This document shows positions 35,476-44,419 of a stretch of 64,000 nucleotides of DNA, piece after piece (the first letter of the stretch is position 1; each line of letters opens with the position of its first letter). The translations under genes were made by a program, and so were the position numbers. The DNA is from Mycobacterium sp. MBM. Its GTDB lineage: Bacteria > Actinomycetota > Actinomycetes > Mycobacteriales > Mycobacteriaceae. Below the pieces are notes generated by a model, which was not told the origin of the DNA, did not search any database, and saw only the letters and a list, made by a program, of their open reading frames with translations. The stretch spans positions 19,976-83,975 of the forward strand of contig JAKJHY010000025.1 in NCBI GenBank assembly GCA_021648845.1, written 5' to 3'.

Positions 35476-35898
35476 ATGATGTCAGGGGACGATCCGACCC
35501 GTTACGTGGATTGTGAGTATGCGGCGATCGTGCAGGCCGAATCGCTCCTGCGAGTGGGCAAGCAGGGACTTGGTCGGGACCGTCCGGCGAGTATCTGGGA
35601 CGTCCAGGCAGTGAGTCCCCTTGCCGCGCTGTTGTTCGCCGCGTCCCCGCGCGGAAACGACCGGGGCATCCAGTGGGTACGCGTAGCCGTCGACAACACC
35701 GATCCGGAAGATGTGCAGACGCCCGGTTGGGCGCAGGCAGCGCTGAGATGCTCCGTAGCAGCCACCATGTCAGGGCAATCGGTCGTGGAGATGCTGACAG
35801 CGGCACCACGCCATAGGAATTCGATCCTCGCAGCGGTGCGTACCGCCTTGGACGCGCTGGACGCGACCGAGGATCAGTGGGAGCAGCGTTGTGGCTAG
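35476..35898 (+). CDS. Stand-alone homologue of a coupling-protein internal domain
   Basis: A 140-residue cytoplasmic protein with ATGs at 35476 and 35479. Residues of about 17-125 align without gaps of note to residues of about 126-235 of the coupling ATPase encoded just downstream. Shared blocks include PLAA-(L/F)-L-(F/Y)-AASP-(R/Q)-GN and VDN-x-DPE followed by PGWAQAA. It has no P-loop or TM segment. In the ATPase the block lies between Walker A and Walker B, where VirD4/TraG-type proteins carry the all-alpha domain that binds relaxosome and substrates. The two genes overlap by eight bases, so they are probably co-translated. It may act as a competitor or adaptor for cargo; that is inference. 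Confidence 0.7.
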   Translation: MMSGDDPTRYVDCEYAAIVQAESLLRVGKQGLGRDRPASIWDVQAVSPLAALLFAASPRGNDRGIQWVRVAVDNTDPEDVQTPGWAQAALRCSVAATMSGQSVVEMLTAAPRHRNSILAAVRTALDALDATEDQWEQRCG

Positions 35899-37351
35899 TT
35901 CCGCGGTGAGCGCGGCCCCGGCGTTTACCCCGACGCCCACCACCTACTGCGGGTTTGCTCGGCGGCGGGCACCGAGGTCCGGGGAGGAACTGTACGTGCC
36001 GCGCAGTGCCCCGATGGTGCTGGTCTCGGCACCCTCGGACACCGGAAAGTCGCGTCGGATTCTGGCACCGGCCGCGGTGTTGTGGGGCGGGCCGGCGGTC
36101 GTGGTCTCCTCAAAGGACGACCTGATGCAAAACGTGATGCAACGGCGTTGGGGGCCGCGGGCATTGCTTGATTTGCGGCCCCTGAAATCCCCGGTCTACC
36201 CGGACGGCATTGTCGCCAACACCTATGACCCGACGGTGACCATCGACAGCCCCTATGAAGCCTTGACTGTGGCCGAAACGATCATGCAGATGTCGACGGT
36301 GGGGTTGGGCTCAGGCGCGGACCAGGTCTCCGACGGCGGCGTGTGGGAATCCCAGGCCGCCGGGCCGCTGGCGGCGTTCTTGTATGCGGCCAGTCCCCAG
36401 GGCAACAACAAGGGTATGGACTGGGTTTTGACTGGGGTGGACAATATCGACCCGGAGAACACCGCTGAACCGGGGTGGGCACAGGCCGCCGCGATTTGCC
36501 ACGAGTACCCAACCCTGTCGATGGGCATGTTGCGGATCATGGAAATGGATCCGCGGCAGCGGGATTCGGTCGCCATCACTATGCGCAAGGCGATCACACC
36601 GTGGCTGCGGACCTCTTTGGTGAAACGACCCGGCGCCGAAGCCTTCACCCCCGAATTCCTCGATGACCCACAGGCCACGCTGTACGTGCTCGCGCCGGCA
36701 GATGGCACCGTGGCGGGGTCTGCGGTGACCTTGCTGGATTCTCTGGTGCGACGCTGGCGTGAGAAGACTTCCGCGCGTGAACCGATGCATCGACTACTGA
36801 TCATCGTTGATGAGTTGCCCAACACCGCACCGATTCCGTCGCTGCGTAGGATCGTCGGTGAAGGCCGTGGCCTCGGGATCAACTTTATGGCCGCAGTTCA
36901 GGCATCCTCGTCGCTGGACACCGTCTACGGCCCCACGTACGCCAACGAGTTGCGCGACATTTTCGGCGCCTCGGTGATCATGTTCGGCGCCCGCGAGGAA
37001 GAACTACTGACCGCCGCCGAGAACTGGTCGGGGCTGACCAACCGGCGCAGTCAAAGCCTCGGGCAGGCCGATGCCCACAAGAACCTCAGCAGCGACCTGG
37101 GAGCCACACTAAGGTGGCAGGAACTGCTGCCACCAACTCGGGAACACGCTCGCCTGCTCGTCAGGGGTGGTGTGGGCACATCCGTCGAGATTCCGGACTG
37201 GTCGGTGTTTCTGCACTACTACGACCAGGCCATCCGTCAGATTCTCCAACGGAGTGGTACAACAGATCGCGTTGCTGAAGAACACTATTCGCGTGCGGCA
37301 AACCGACTTCGGAGACTGTGGGCCGACCACCGCAACGACGTAGAGCTATAG
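35891..37351 (+). CDS. Soluble TraG/VirD4-type coupling ATPase
   Basis: A 486-residue P-loop ATPase translated from GTG 35891 inside the preceding gene. Walker A is APSDTGKSR at about residues 47-55 and Walker B is LLIIVDELPN near 303, followed by RRIVGEGRGLGINFMAAVQA (VirD4-type motif) and an FGASVIMFGAREEELL end. The all-alpha domain lies between the motifs. There are no N-terminal TM segments, unlike most type IV coupling proteins, so membrane contact must come from partners. It would bring the relaxosome to the VirB4/VirB6 channel encoded 10 kb further on. About 500 residues is short for the family. Confidence 0.82.
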   Translation: MASSAVSAAPAFTPTPTTYCGFARRRAPRSGEELYVPRSAPMVLVSAPSDTGKSRRILAPAAVLWGGPAVVVSSKDDLMQNVMQRRWGPRALLDLRPLKSPVYPDGIVANTYDPTVTIDSPYEALTVAETIMQMSTVGLGSGADQVSDGGVWESQAAGPLAAFLYAASPQGNNKGMDWVLTGVDNIDPENTAEPGWAQAAAICHEYPTLSMGMLRIMEMDPRQRDSVAITMRKAITPWLRTSLVKRPGAEAFTPEFLDDPQATLYVLAPADGTVAGSAVTLLDSLVRRWREKTSAREPMHRLLIIVDELPNTAPIPSLRRIVGEGRGLGINFMAAVQASSSLDTVYGPTYANELRDIFGASVIMFGAREEELLTAAENWSGLTNRRSQSLGQADAHKNLSSDLGATLRWQELLPPTREHARLLVRGGVGTSVEIPDWSVFLHYYDQAIRQILQRSGTTDRVAEEHYSRAANRLRRLWADHRNDVEL

Positions 37352-37483
37352 GCTTCGTCACCGCGGGCCATCTCAAAATGGAGAATGGCGGCTATTACAG
37401 GCTGGTGCGCAACACCTTTGGAGGCGGCCCCCCGAGACCGGGCCACACTTTAGAATTGCTGATCATTACGGAGTCGATGACGC

Positions 37484-38152
37484 TCACCCGATGCGATGCC
37501 GCTGGCCGGGGCATAGCTCCACAATCGCCGTCCGCACCTGATGGTTAGCCAGTGCGGTCCTCACTTCCAGACCTGCCGACAAGATCGCTGCTTCTGTCAT
37601 CAGGCCTGGGTGCGCTTTGAGGTGACTGCATATCGTATGACCTTGATCAACCAGGACCTCGTCTGACGGCCATTCGTCGGACCCGCCAGACCACGCCTTG
37701 ACGCTTCGCAGGTAACTCTGTTCGGCAGCCGAAAACTGCCGCGCGGTTCCCTCGGCACCGTGATCAGGCGCTCCGCACCCGCCGGCGATAGCGGTCGCAG
37801 CAGCCGTGCCGGCTACTCCGACAACGACACCGGCCCCGGCGATCCACGGCCAACCACGGGCTGCGGTCCACCGAACCGGCGGCGTCACCGCAGCAGGCAA
37901 CTTGCCCGATCCTGGCGGATTCACTGACGGCTTCGGCTTTCGACCCGGCGGTTGAGCGGGTCTGCGACCAGGTGCGCTACTCGATGCCGGCGCCGTCGAA
38001 CCTGGAGCCCTCGTAAATAGCTTCGCCGAGAAGCCCGGCCAGCGCCCTTCCCCCTTCACAAAGCCGAATATCACCAGCCCAGCTACCGCCACCGCTGCAA
38101 CAGCGACAACGGCCAAAAACACCAAAAAAAGAACGAATAAGAAGTCGGACAC
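37484..38152 (-). CDS. Membrane protein with DUF732-like C-terminal domain
   Basis: A 222-residue protein at ATG 38152. The N-terminus is a long TM segment (VLFLVFLAVVAVAAVAVAGL), then a Pro/Ser/Arg-rich cytoplasmic or wall-facing linker, and a second TM segment (WIAGAGVVVGVAGTAAATAI) ends near residue 125. The last 85 residues contain DEVLVDQGHTICSHLKAHPG and VELCPGQ with two Cys, the layout of the small exported DUF732 domain of mycobacteria. It runs opposite to the coupling protein and the next + strand gene. Function unknown. Confidence 0.6.
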   Translation of the reverse strand: MSDFLFVLFLVFLAVVAVAAVAVAGLVIFGFVKGEGRWPGFSAKLFTRAPGSTAPASSSAPGRRPAQPPGRKPKPSVNPPGSGKLPAAVTPPVRWTAARGWPWIAGAGVVVGVAGTAAATAIAGGCGAPDHGAEGTARQFSAAEQSYLRSVKAWSGGSDEWPSDEVLVDQGHTICSHLKAHPGLMTEAAILSAGLEVRTALANHQVRTAIVELCPGQRHRIG

Positions 38153-38316
38153 CGCGAGCCCCTATCCCGATGCCCCGACGGTCTGGATATCCCCGGAGCG
38201 AGTCGTCCTAGATATAGCACCACCAGCGTCCTGATTCATTGAATCGACGAGAGTAGTTGGCGCAGGCAGGCATCGACGGGGGCGACTGTCCTAAGAACAC
38301 CGCGCTGAACGAGGTA

Positions 38317-38336
38317 TGGCTGACGCGCGTCAGCCA
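38317..38336. promoter_or_regulatory. 20-bp perfect palindrome, likely operator
   Basis: TGGCTGACGCGCGTCAGCCA is fully self-complementary. It lies 50 bases before GTG 38387 and 165 bases before the start of the divergent gene at 38152, so a bound dimer could control either. The core GACGCGCGTC is related to CTGACGCGTCAG at 6861-6872. Confidence 0.6.
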
Positions 38337-38386
38337 CTGAGGCTATGGTCAGAAAAACGGTCACTGGACACACAGGGGGATTTTCC

Positions 38387-39373
38387 GTGGGGCGTCGCGA
38401 ACGCAAAGCGCTGAAGAATCTGAAAGCCCAGCGGGCAGCGGAAGAAAAGCTCGCCGCCGAGGATGCGAAGAAGGCAGCCCGCGAAGAGCGCATGGAGCAG
38501 GCTAAGGCCGACTGGGCCGCGAAGTCCCCCGAGGAGAAGAAGAAGGTCTACAAGTGGGTCGGCGGCGGCGCCGCCGCATTCGTGGTCCTAATTGCGCTCA
38601 GCGGGGCGTGCGGCGGCGACGACAAAAAGAGTGACAGCAACAGTGACGCTGCCCCGGCCAAGGAAGCCGAGGCCCCGCAGGTGGTCAAGGCGCCCGTCGT
38701 GATCCCGTCTCCGATCTCGTTCGCCGAGGAGAAGAACGGGATCAAGGTCGACGCGGTCGATCTCGGTCAGCACATCGTTGACGGTGTCAACCGCGAGCGG
38801 GGGATCTTCGACCGCGCCAACTGGCGGATCGTGGCGCAGTGCGACTACATGGTCGGCAACACCATGAAGGCTGGCGTGATCAAGTCCGACGAGTTCGGTG
38901 TGATCACCGCTGCCGAGCAGGGCGCGTCCATCGCGGACAACAGCTTCAAGTTCATGCTGGACTGCCCCGCTGCTCCCGCTGGGGCATCCACCGCGCAGGA
39001 CCCGCCCCCGGCAGCCGCGCCCGAGCCGGCCCCTGCTGCCCGTCCAGATCCGACTCAGGCTGAGGTTCAACTGGCATTCCAGGAGTACATCGATGAGCGG
39101 GCCGCAGCAGGGGTGATGCTCGCCGAAGCGGTCACTGATGTGTCGGTCAACGGTGGGGTAGTAACGGTGGTGATGGATGCCCCTCCCGTAGTTCTTGAGC
39201 TGAGCCCCTACGACAATCACGCGGAACTGTTCGGCATCCCGGTGGCGTTCGACGATGACGAGGGCCTCTGGCTGCGCCAGGTCGTCCAGCGTGTAGATGT
39301 GGTCAGCGCAGCCGGGCAGTCAATGGGTTCGATGACCGCCGCCGAACTGCGGAAGATGGGTACCGGCGAGTAG
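38387..39373 (+). CDS. Membrane-anchored protein with coiled-coil N-terminus
   Basis: A 328-residue protein. GTG 38387 is preferred over ATG 38345 because AGGGGG lies about eight bases upstream and the extra 14 codons run into the operator side. A charged coiled coil (residues of about 5-55, KAQRAAEEKLAAEDAKKAAR) precedes one TM segment (WVGGGAAAFVVLIALSG, about 60-76) with Cys just after it. The outside part has a domain with IVAQCDYMVGNTMKAG and FKFMLDCP, then a Pro/Ala linker and a second small domain. No family was recognised. It probably spans the membrane near the transfer machinery. Confidence 0.65.
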   Translation: MGRRERKALKNLKAQRAAEEKLAAEDAKKAAREERMEQAKADWAAKSPEEKKKVYKWVGGGAAAFVVLIALSGACGGDDKKSDSNSDAAPAKEAEAPQVVKAPVVIPSPISFAEEKNGIKVDAVDLGQHIVDGVNRERGIFDRANWRIVAQCDYMVGNTMKAGVIKSDEFGVITAAEQGASIADNSFKFMLDCPAAPAGASTAQDPPPAAAPEPAPAARPDPTQAEVQLAFQEYIDERAAAGVMLAEAVTDVSVNGGVVTVVMDAPPVVLELSPYDNHAELFGIPVAFDDDEGLWLRQVVQRVDVVSAAGQSMGSMTAAELRKMGTGE

Positions 39374-39626
39374 CCGTGCTACGACGATCTCGCATGTGGC
39401 CGGGTGGGTGACCTGACCACGAGATGGGAAGTGCCAGGCCTCGCGCGGCGAACTCACCTAGATACCGGGGCGCACAAACGAGGTTCTGCGCCGTGGAGTC
39501 CAACGCCCAGGTAGATGCGAGTTGCAAATGGACGTCCGGCGCGGTCGGTCGGCTGCTAGATTCACTTCCAGCTATAGCAGAGCAACGCCGCTGCAGACAC
39601 TTCAAGCAGATCCATGGGGGGATCCA

Positions 39627-39986
39627 ATGATTCGTACAGTGCTAGTCGCTATCGCAGTGAGCGGCATGGCGGTTGGTGGCCTGCTGTTAGCGCCTGGCGC
39701 GGCAGCAGCGGAAACGATCACTGTCCATGAGCTGTGCGAGGACCTTCGGCCCCACATGAAGATTGGCGTTGGCCTCACCTGCTCTACAAGTCCGTCGCAG
39801 TTCGTTGGCGGCACGCCCGTGGTCCAACGGGCGGCGCAGTATCCCGGTGCGTACCCGGTTGATCCGGCCAATCCGTGGTCTGACTGGGTCTTGCCGGGTG
39901 GTCGAGCATCGAAAGTGGTGAAGATCGGCGACCCGCGCGATGTGATGAGGGAATGCCGCAGCAACCCCGAGAACTACTGCGGTTGA
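39627..39986 (+). CDS. Small exported Cys-containing protein
   Basis: A 119-residue protein at ATG 39627 behind a G-run. The first 28 residues are a clean signal peptide (VLVAIAVSGMAVGGLLLAPG) with an AAA-E cleavage site. The mature part is about 90 residues with four Cys (ELCEDLRP, GLTCSTS, MRECRSN, NYCG), which suggests two disulfides. There is no membrane anchor. The gene stands alone between a membrane protein and a lipoprotein. Small secreted proteins of this type are frequent in mycobacteria; no role is assigned. Upstream (39374-39626) nothing else is supported. Confidence 0.6.
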   Translation: MIRTVLVAIAVSGMAVGGLLLAPGAAAAETITVHELCEDLRPHMKIGVGLTCSTSPSQFVGGTPVVQRAAQYPGAYPVDPANPWSDWVLPGGRASKVVKIGDPRDVMRECRSNPENYCG

Positions 39987-40151
39987 TCGCCGCACATTCG
40001 AGATCCCGTTGGACCAGCGCGACCACAGTCGCTACCCAGGTGTGCCACCAAAGTACGAGCCGCACGCGAGAGTCCCAGAATGATTTCCTTGCAAGATGAT
40101 TCAAGGGTCACAGGGGCTTGGACCAGTACACCGGGGATGAGGAGGGCGAGG

Positions 40152-41810
40152 GTGACTGAGCGTAGTTGGCTTGTCTCGGTGGTCGGCGTGGCCGCCGTGC
40201 TCCTATCCTCGTGCGCGTTCCTGACTGGTGAACAGCCGTCAACAAGTGCACCGCCCCCGACCACATCTGTATCTCATGGTGAACATGCGGGGTCGGTGGT
40301 GGTCGATGGAGTGCGCGTGGATGTTTCGCCCGAGGGGGGCGACCTTGGGCGGCAACTCACTCTCACCCCTGCTGGTATCGAGGCTGAGCCGGGCGAGGCG
40401 CTCACGGTGTTGACCACTCCACTCAGCGTGGAGCTCGACCAGGGAGCAACGCAGCCCAGCGCCCCGGTGCGGTTGCAGTTCGATCTGAGCGACCGACCCG
40501 ATCTCGCCGCGAAAATGACCTCCACCGCGGTACCTGTCGTAGAGTCGAGATCCACCAATGATCCGAATCAGCAGGATATGTTCCCCGCCACGTGGGATCC
40601 GGCCACAAAGACAGTCACCGCAGAAGTCACTCACCTGACCGCATTCTGGGTCAGTGTGATTGACGTACTGAAGGTGATCGAAGACGGGGTCGGTCGCGTC
40701 TTCGGCGAGATGGTCCGCGGGGAGTCGAAGTCACCGTGCCGCAACAAAAGTGAGCTGAACCTCGACGGCACCGACTATGTTTTGACCGCTGTGCGTCCCG
40801 GCGCAGTCGCCGGATGTCTGGTGAACGTCGACGGTGCGATCGGCATTGACTTCGAGAACGCCACCGGAGCGTTCTACGCAATCACGGTGGCGCCAGAGAC
40901 CATCGGCGGCGAATGGATCGTCACCCAGACTATGAGCATGGCCGACTCAGCCGGAACAATCACTGCTGGCCTGACATCTACCAACAGGGGGGTACTGGCC
41001 GGCCGCTCCGCCGGACGGTTCATCCTCAACCGCGGTGTCACCGAAGGAGATATCCGGATGACCCCGCAGCCGCAGGGCATCCTCGCGAAAAGCCTGTTGT
41101 CTGGTATGAGCATGCTCAATATCGACCTGAAGCGTTTTGAGCACATTCCCGGCACATGGGACTGTTTTGCCACTGCTGACAACGCCACCGACGTCGGCCC
41201 CAAGATCACCTACGGCGAAGTCGTCAACATGATCGGTGATATCAGTCAGTGCCTTGTCACACATGCCGAAGCTCAAGGCGGCAGCAACGTCCGAAAGGAG
41301 GCGCTGCACCGCCTCAGCGTCGCCGTCGCTGTGCTCACCGAATTGCCCCAACAACTCGGGGATCTGGTTGCCGGTGGACTTGATGAGGCGTCTAGGACCT
41401 CGGTGAAGGACTTCCGGCTGCGCAGCTCTACACCAACCCCCGCCCCGCAGACTTCCGTACCAGCGGCGCCAGGGTCGGTCATCGACCGGGTCGAGGTGTC
41501 GACCTGGGCGTACGACCGGGTCGAAGGCGACACCTACCGCGCCGATAACACCGGCGCCAAAAGCATCCAGGTCTTTTGGAAATCCTTCTCGGGGCCAGAC
41601 CAGGTCCGATCCGGCTGCACGTCGACCGTGCGCATCTCCGGTCCCGGTACTTCCGAAACCAAAGCTACTTCGAACTGCGACTCCTACAACGCCGGCACCT
41701 TCGTCAAAGCCAAGGCGCCCGGCGACTACACCGTGACCGTGACTGTAAGTCAAGAAGGACAACCCGACGTTATCGCCGAACGCACCGTCACTGTCCTGCC
41801 ACACCGGTGA
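40152..41810 (+). CDS. Large putative lipoprotein with C-terminal Ig-like region
   Basis: A 552-residue protein. GTG 40152 follows GGAGGGCGAG and gives a tidy signal peptide (WLVSVVGVAAVLLSSCAFLT) with lipobox LLSSC. An ATG five codons upstream is also possible. The mature protein has a beta-rich N-terminal domain (VDVSPEGGDLGRQLTLTPAG, LRFDLSD-like strands, HLTAFWVSVID), a central helical domain with several Cys, and a C-terminal beta-sandwich (VEVSTWAYDRVEGDTYRADN through VTVTVSQEGQ) ending at RTVTVLPHR. It is probably exposed on the cell surface, perhaps in mating-pair contact. A TTCG-loop hairpin follows the stop. Confidence 0.65.
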   Translation: MTERSWLVSVVGVAAVLLSSCAFLTGEQPSTSAPPPTTSVSHGEHAGSVVVDGVRVDVSPEGGDLGRQLTLTPAGIEAEPGEALTVLTTPLSVELDQGATQPSAPVRLQFDLSDRPDLAAKMTSTAVPVVESRSTNDPNQQDMFPATWDPATKTVTAEVTHLTAFWVSVIDVLKVIEDGVGRVFGEMVRGESKSPCRNKSELNLDGTDYVLTAVRPGAVAGCLVNVDGAIGIDFENATGAFYAITVAPETIGGEWIVTQTMSMADSAGTITAGLTSTNRGVLAGRSAGRFILNRGVTEGDIRMTPQPQGILAKSLLSGMSMLNIDLKRFEHIPGTWDCFATADNATDVGPKITYGEVVNMIGDISQCLVTHAEAQGGSNVRKEALHRLSVAVAVLTELPQQLGDLVAGGLDEASRTSVKDFRLRSSTPTPAPQTSVPAAPGSVIDRVEVSTWAYDRVEGDTYRADNTGAKSIQVFWKSFSGPDQVRSGCTSTVRISGPGTSETKATSNCDSYNAGTFVKAKAPGDYTVTVTVSQEGQPDVIAERTVTVLPHR

Positions 41811-41817
41811 TTTGCGT

Positions 41818-41831
41818 CCGCTTTCGAGCGG
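41818..41831 (+). terminator. TTCG-loop hairpin after the lipoprotein gene
   Basis: CCGCT (41818-41822), TTCG, AGCGG (41827-41831) begins seven bases after the stop codon of the lipoprotein gene, whose next neighbour is convergent. There is no T-run. The rest of the 41811-42021 gap shows nothing further. Confidence 0.5.
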
Positions 41832-42021
41832 GCTTCGGCGGCGAGCCTGAGGCGGTCCAGCGCCTCCTCCTTTCGGACACGCCCGGCACCTCGGATCGGT
41901 CCTGCGGGAGCACGTAGCCCCGATCTGTGCCGCCAGGGCCCCATAGCTCGTCTAGACGGACTTTACGGAGCGGCGGTTAAGCGGATTGGCAGTACGCGAG
42001 TTTCTTGACCGAGGTTTTGAT

Positions 42022-43098
42022 CTACGTCCAACCGACGAGCGTGGTGCTTTCATCGAGGTCAATTCCATTCAGCTCGACTTCTCTTGGGGCGCCACCGCCA
42101 TTGCTATCGGTGATCCACAGCTCGGATACGTTTCGCCTAAATGCGACATGCTGCCCGTCTGGGCTCCCAACAGGATTTGAAATTCTTGATTCGTTTGCTT
42201 CCGGCAGCAGTGAAACTTTATCTGCGGGAGTGCCAACGCCGCATCCCTCCTCGTCCACCTTCCGAACTATCAGGGTCCGGTCCGTGTAGTCATTGCGCAT
42301 ATCGGGAATGAGGGCAGCCCGGTCGAGTGAAATGTAGGGGCCTCGATTCTTTCCGCAACTCCATTTCCGGGCGTATAGTTCGCCAGCGCCGTTCCGTGCG
42401 ATGTCGGACGTTCGCTTGCCCTTTAGGTTGCCAGGGGGGTCGAGAGGCTCTGCCGCGGCCACACGTGACCCGTCACTTGCCTTGACCACGTACCAGGCGA
42501 CATCAAGGTCCCTTTGTTCGGTGAAGTAGAAGTTCCCGGCGCCATCAAAACCGATTGCTTGGTAGGCGGGCGCAGGCCCATCGAAGGGCCCCGAGGGCAC
42601 GCCCTCTGGTGTCACATCGGTGAACGAGCCATCTTCGTTCACCCATCCCACAGTATTCGAGTTCTTTCGCGTAACTGCGTACCTTAATAAATCTGGAGCT
42701 AGCCGAATATCGTGGCTATCGAGCAGTGTTTCGTCTTTGTAAAAATCAACATTTTCGAATACGGCATGTTTGGAGTAGTTACCTGTTTGGGGGTCGACAA
42801 ACCCGATCGTCACGCGTTGATCATTCCGAGTCTCTACGACGAGTCCAGACCGGACGGTTTGAACTGGCACAACAGGGGACGGATCAACACCGGCGGTCTC
42901 ACTTTGTGGTTGTTCTGAAGACTGCGCAGCAGTCGCTGGCGGCACCGGCTCATCCGAAGAAGACGAACACCCGGCTACGAGCAATCCGATCGCTGTGGCG
43001 GCCGCAGCAGCGCGACGACAGCGGACATGCCAAGTGGCTGCTGACACAACCCACCTCTTCCATTTTTCTTTCACCGTGCCACAGAAAGCTTCGTGCAT
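42022..43098 (-). CDS. Putative lipoprotein with beta-propeller-like repeats
   Basis: A 358-residue protein if started at ATG 43098; GTG 43074 is also possible. An open frame extends to 43323, but its extra residues are Arg/Pro-rich and look non-coding. After a basic stretch comes the hydrophobic AAAAATAIGLLVAGCSSSSDE, a lipobox with lipid-bound Cys. The mature part has repeated strand-turn patterns (NSNTVGWVNEDGSFTDV, FDGAGNFYFTEQ, DIARNGAGELYAR, SPDGQHVAFRRN, LWITDSNGGG) as in TolB/WD-type propellers. GC content is visibly lower than in the flanking operons. It is convergent with the previous lipoprotein. Role unknown. Confidence 0.65.
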   Translation of the reverse strand: MHEAFCGTVKEKWKRWVVSAATWHVRCRRAAAAATAIGLLVAGCSSSSDEPVPPATAAQSSEQPQSETAGVDPSPVVPVQTVRSGLVVETRNDQRVTIGFVDPQTGNYSKHAVFENVDFYKDETLLDSHDIRLAPDLLRYAVTRKNSNTVGWVNEDGSFTDVTPEGVPSGPFDGPAPAYQAIGFDGAGNFYFTEQRDLDVAWYVVKASDGSRVAAAEPLDPPGNLKGKRTSDIARNGAGELYARKWSCGKNRGPYISLDRAALIPDMRNDYTDRTLIVRKVDEEGCGVGTPADKVSLLPEANESRISNPVGSPDGQHVAFRRNVSELWITDSNGGGAPREVELNGIDLDESTTLVGWT

Positions 43099-43556
43099 TC
43101 TTAGCAGAACGCTGTTCGAAAGGCGGTCCATATGGCTGGACTTCCGAAACAAGCGTTCGACGGGGGGCGGGGTGGCGGCGTCAATGGCCGCAGCTCGTTG
43201 AGCTGGCGCGTTCCTGTGGGACTGGGGAGGTTCAAGAAGTCCTGTGTCCCGAGCTCGGGCCGGAAGGGACGATGGGGACACATGGGATGGTGGGAAGCGG
43301 AACAGCCGCCGGACTTCGTCCATCAGAGGCCAAGCTTGGCATTACCGCGGGCAGAACCCACATGCCGCACGATACGAAGACGGGCCGTCCACGGACCCGG
43401 CGATCTGCACAGCGGTAGCACCCGGACCCGTGCGCACCCGCCGAATCAACACCTCCAACCGAGGCTACCGGCCCAGCTTAGGGCGCAGAATGGGCACTAA
43501 GCCCCGCAAGAACCCCAGGTCAAAGCACCGACTGGTCCAAGCGTGGCTAGAGCGAC
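43099..43556. other. Stretch with no supported gene
   Basis: About 460 bases between two minus-strand genes. Overlapping + strand frames (43132-43500, 43244-43624) translate to Arg/Gly/Pro/Ser-rich sequence without a domain, and the upper frame of the lipoprotein gene extends in. No clear hairpin or repeat was seen. It may carry the promoter of the lipoprotein gene at its left end. Confidence 0.4.
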
Positions 43557-44381
43557 TTAACTCGGGTGGTAGCGCAAGCCGATGGTGCTTGAGGGAGTCA
43601 GCGCCTCCGAGACGGTGGTCTTGACTCCGACCCCGACGGCTGCCGTTGTCCAGATGATGCCCAGCACGTTAAGCACCAGGGCCGTGAGGAGCAACGCCGA
43701 GGATCGGGGGAGTGAGCGAGTAGGTCCGGCGCCCAAGGGGGTCAGTTCGATGGGTTCTGCGACCGTTTCGGTGTCGAACAGCGAGGGTGCGGTGAGGTCG
43801 TCAGGTAGCAGTTGCGCAGGCAGGTCTACGGACGGCGGTGGCGGCGTCAGTGGCCACCACTCGGTGGAGCCGTCGATGGCCAGCCAGCCGTTGAGAATGC
43901 CGTAGATCCCGGCGGTGAGCGCGGCTGCGGGGATCTGGGCCATCAGCCAGGGCGCCAAGATTGCGCTGCTCAGGCTGGGGCCTGGGTTGTAGAGCACGGT
44001 GGTCAAGGCGCCGAGGACTGCGGCGGCGATGAGCAGCGCCGGTACTGGGTAGGAGCGTAGGCGGTCGGGGATCAGGGTCTCGATGCGCTGGTAGAGGAAT
44101 CTGCCGACCGCCCAGCCGAGGGGCGCGGCGAGCGCCGCCAAGACCACGATGCCCAGCTCTAGTTTGGCCTCGACGGTCTTGGCGCCCCTGCTCAGCAGTG
44201 GGTGGGTGGCGTGATCGTCATAGGGGTTGGGGCGGGCTCCAGCGGTCTCGCGGTGGCGGCGGCGAATTCGTCGGTTGAGCAGCTCGGCTCGGCGGATCTG
44301 CATCGTGAAGATTCCGGAGTGCTCCGCGATCCACTCGCGGCGCAGCTCGTCGTATCGGTCAACACCCGGCTTGAACAACAT
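43557..44381 (-). CDS. Polytopic membrane protein next to the mating-channel operon
   Basis: A 274-residue protein at ATG 44381. A charged N-terminus of about 70 residues (RRAELLNRRIRRRHRETAGA) precedes TM segments near residues 74-93 (LGIVVLAALAAPLGWAVGRF), 112-130 (VPALLIAAAVLGALTTVLY) and 140-165. A Pro-rich loop follows, then a last TM (SALLLTALVLNVLGIIWTTA) near the C-terminus. It is divergent from the mating-channel operon with a short shared promoter region (44382-44419). No family was recognised. It may be a channel component or an exclusion protein. Confidence 0.6.
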   Translation of the reverse strand: MLFKPGVDRYDELRREWIAEHSGIFTMQIRRAELLNRRIRRRHRETAGARPNPYDDHATHPLLSRGAKTVEAKLELGIVVLAALAAPLGWAVGRFLYQRIETLIPDRLRSYPVPALLIAAAVLGALTTVLYNPGPSLSSAILAPWLMAQIPAAALTAGIYGILNGWLAIDGSTEWWPLTPPPPSVDLPAQLLPDDLTAPSLFDTETVAEPIELTPLGAGPTRSLPRSSALLLTALVLNVLGIIWTTAAVGVGVKTTVSEALTPSSTIGLRYHPS

Positions 44382-44419
44382 TTGTTTACGTGTTGTCTTT
44401 CTGTGTCTGGTCTGTCACG

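Noticed and set aside
43132..43624. Two overlapping + strand frames of about 125 codons
   Set aside because: Low-complexity Arg/Gly/Pro translations, no ribosome site of note, and the frames overlap each other and the end of a minus-strand gene.
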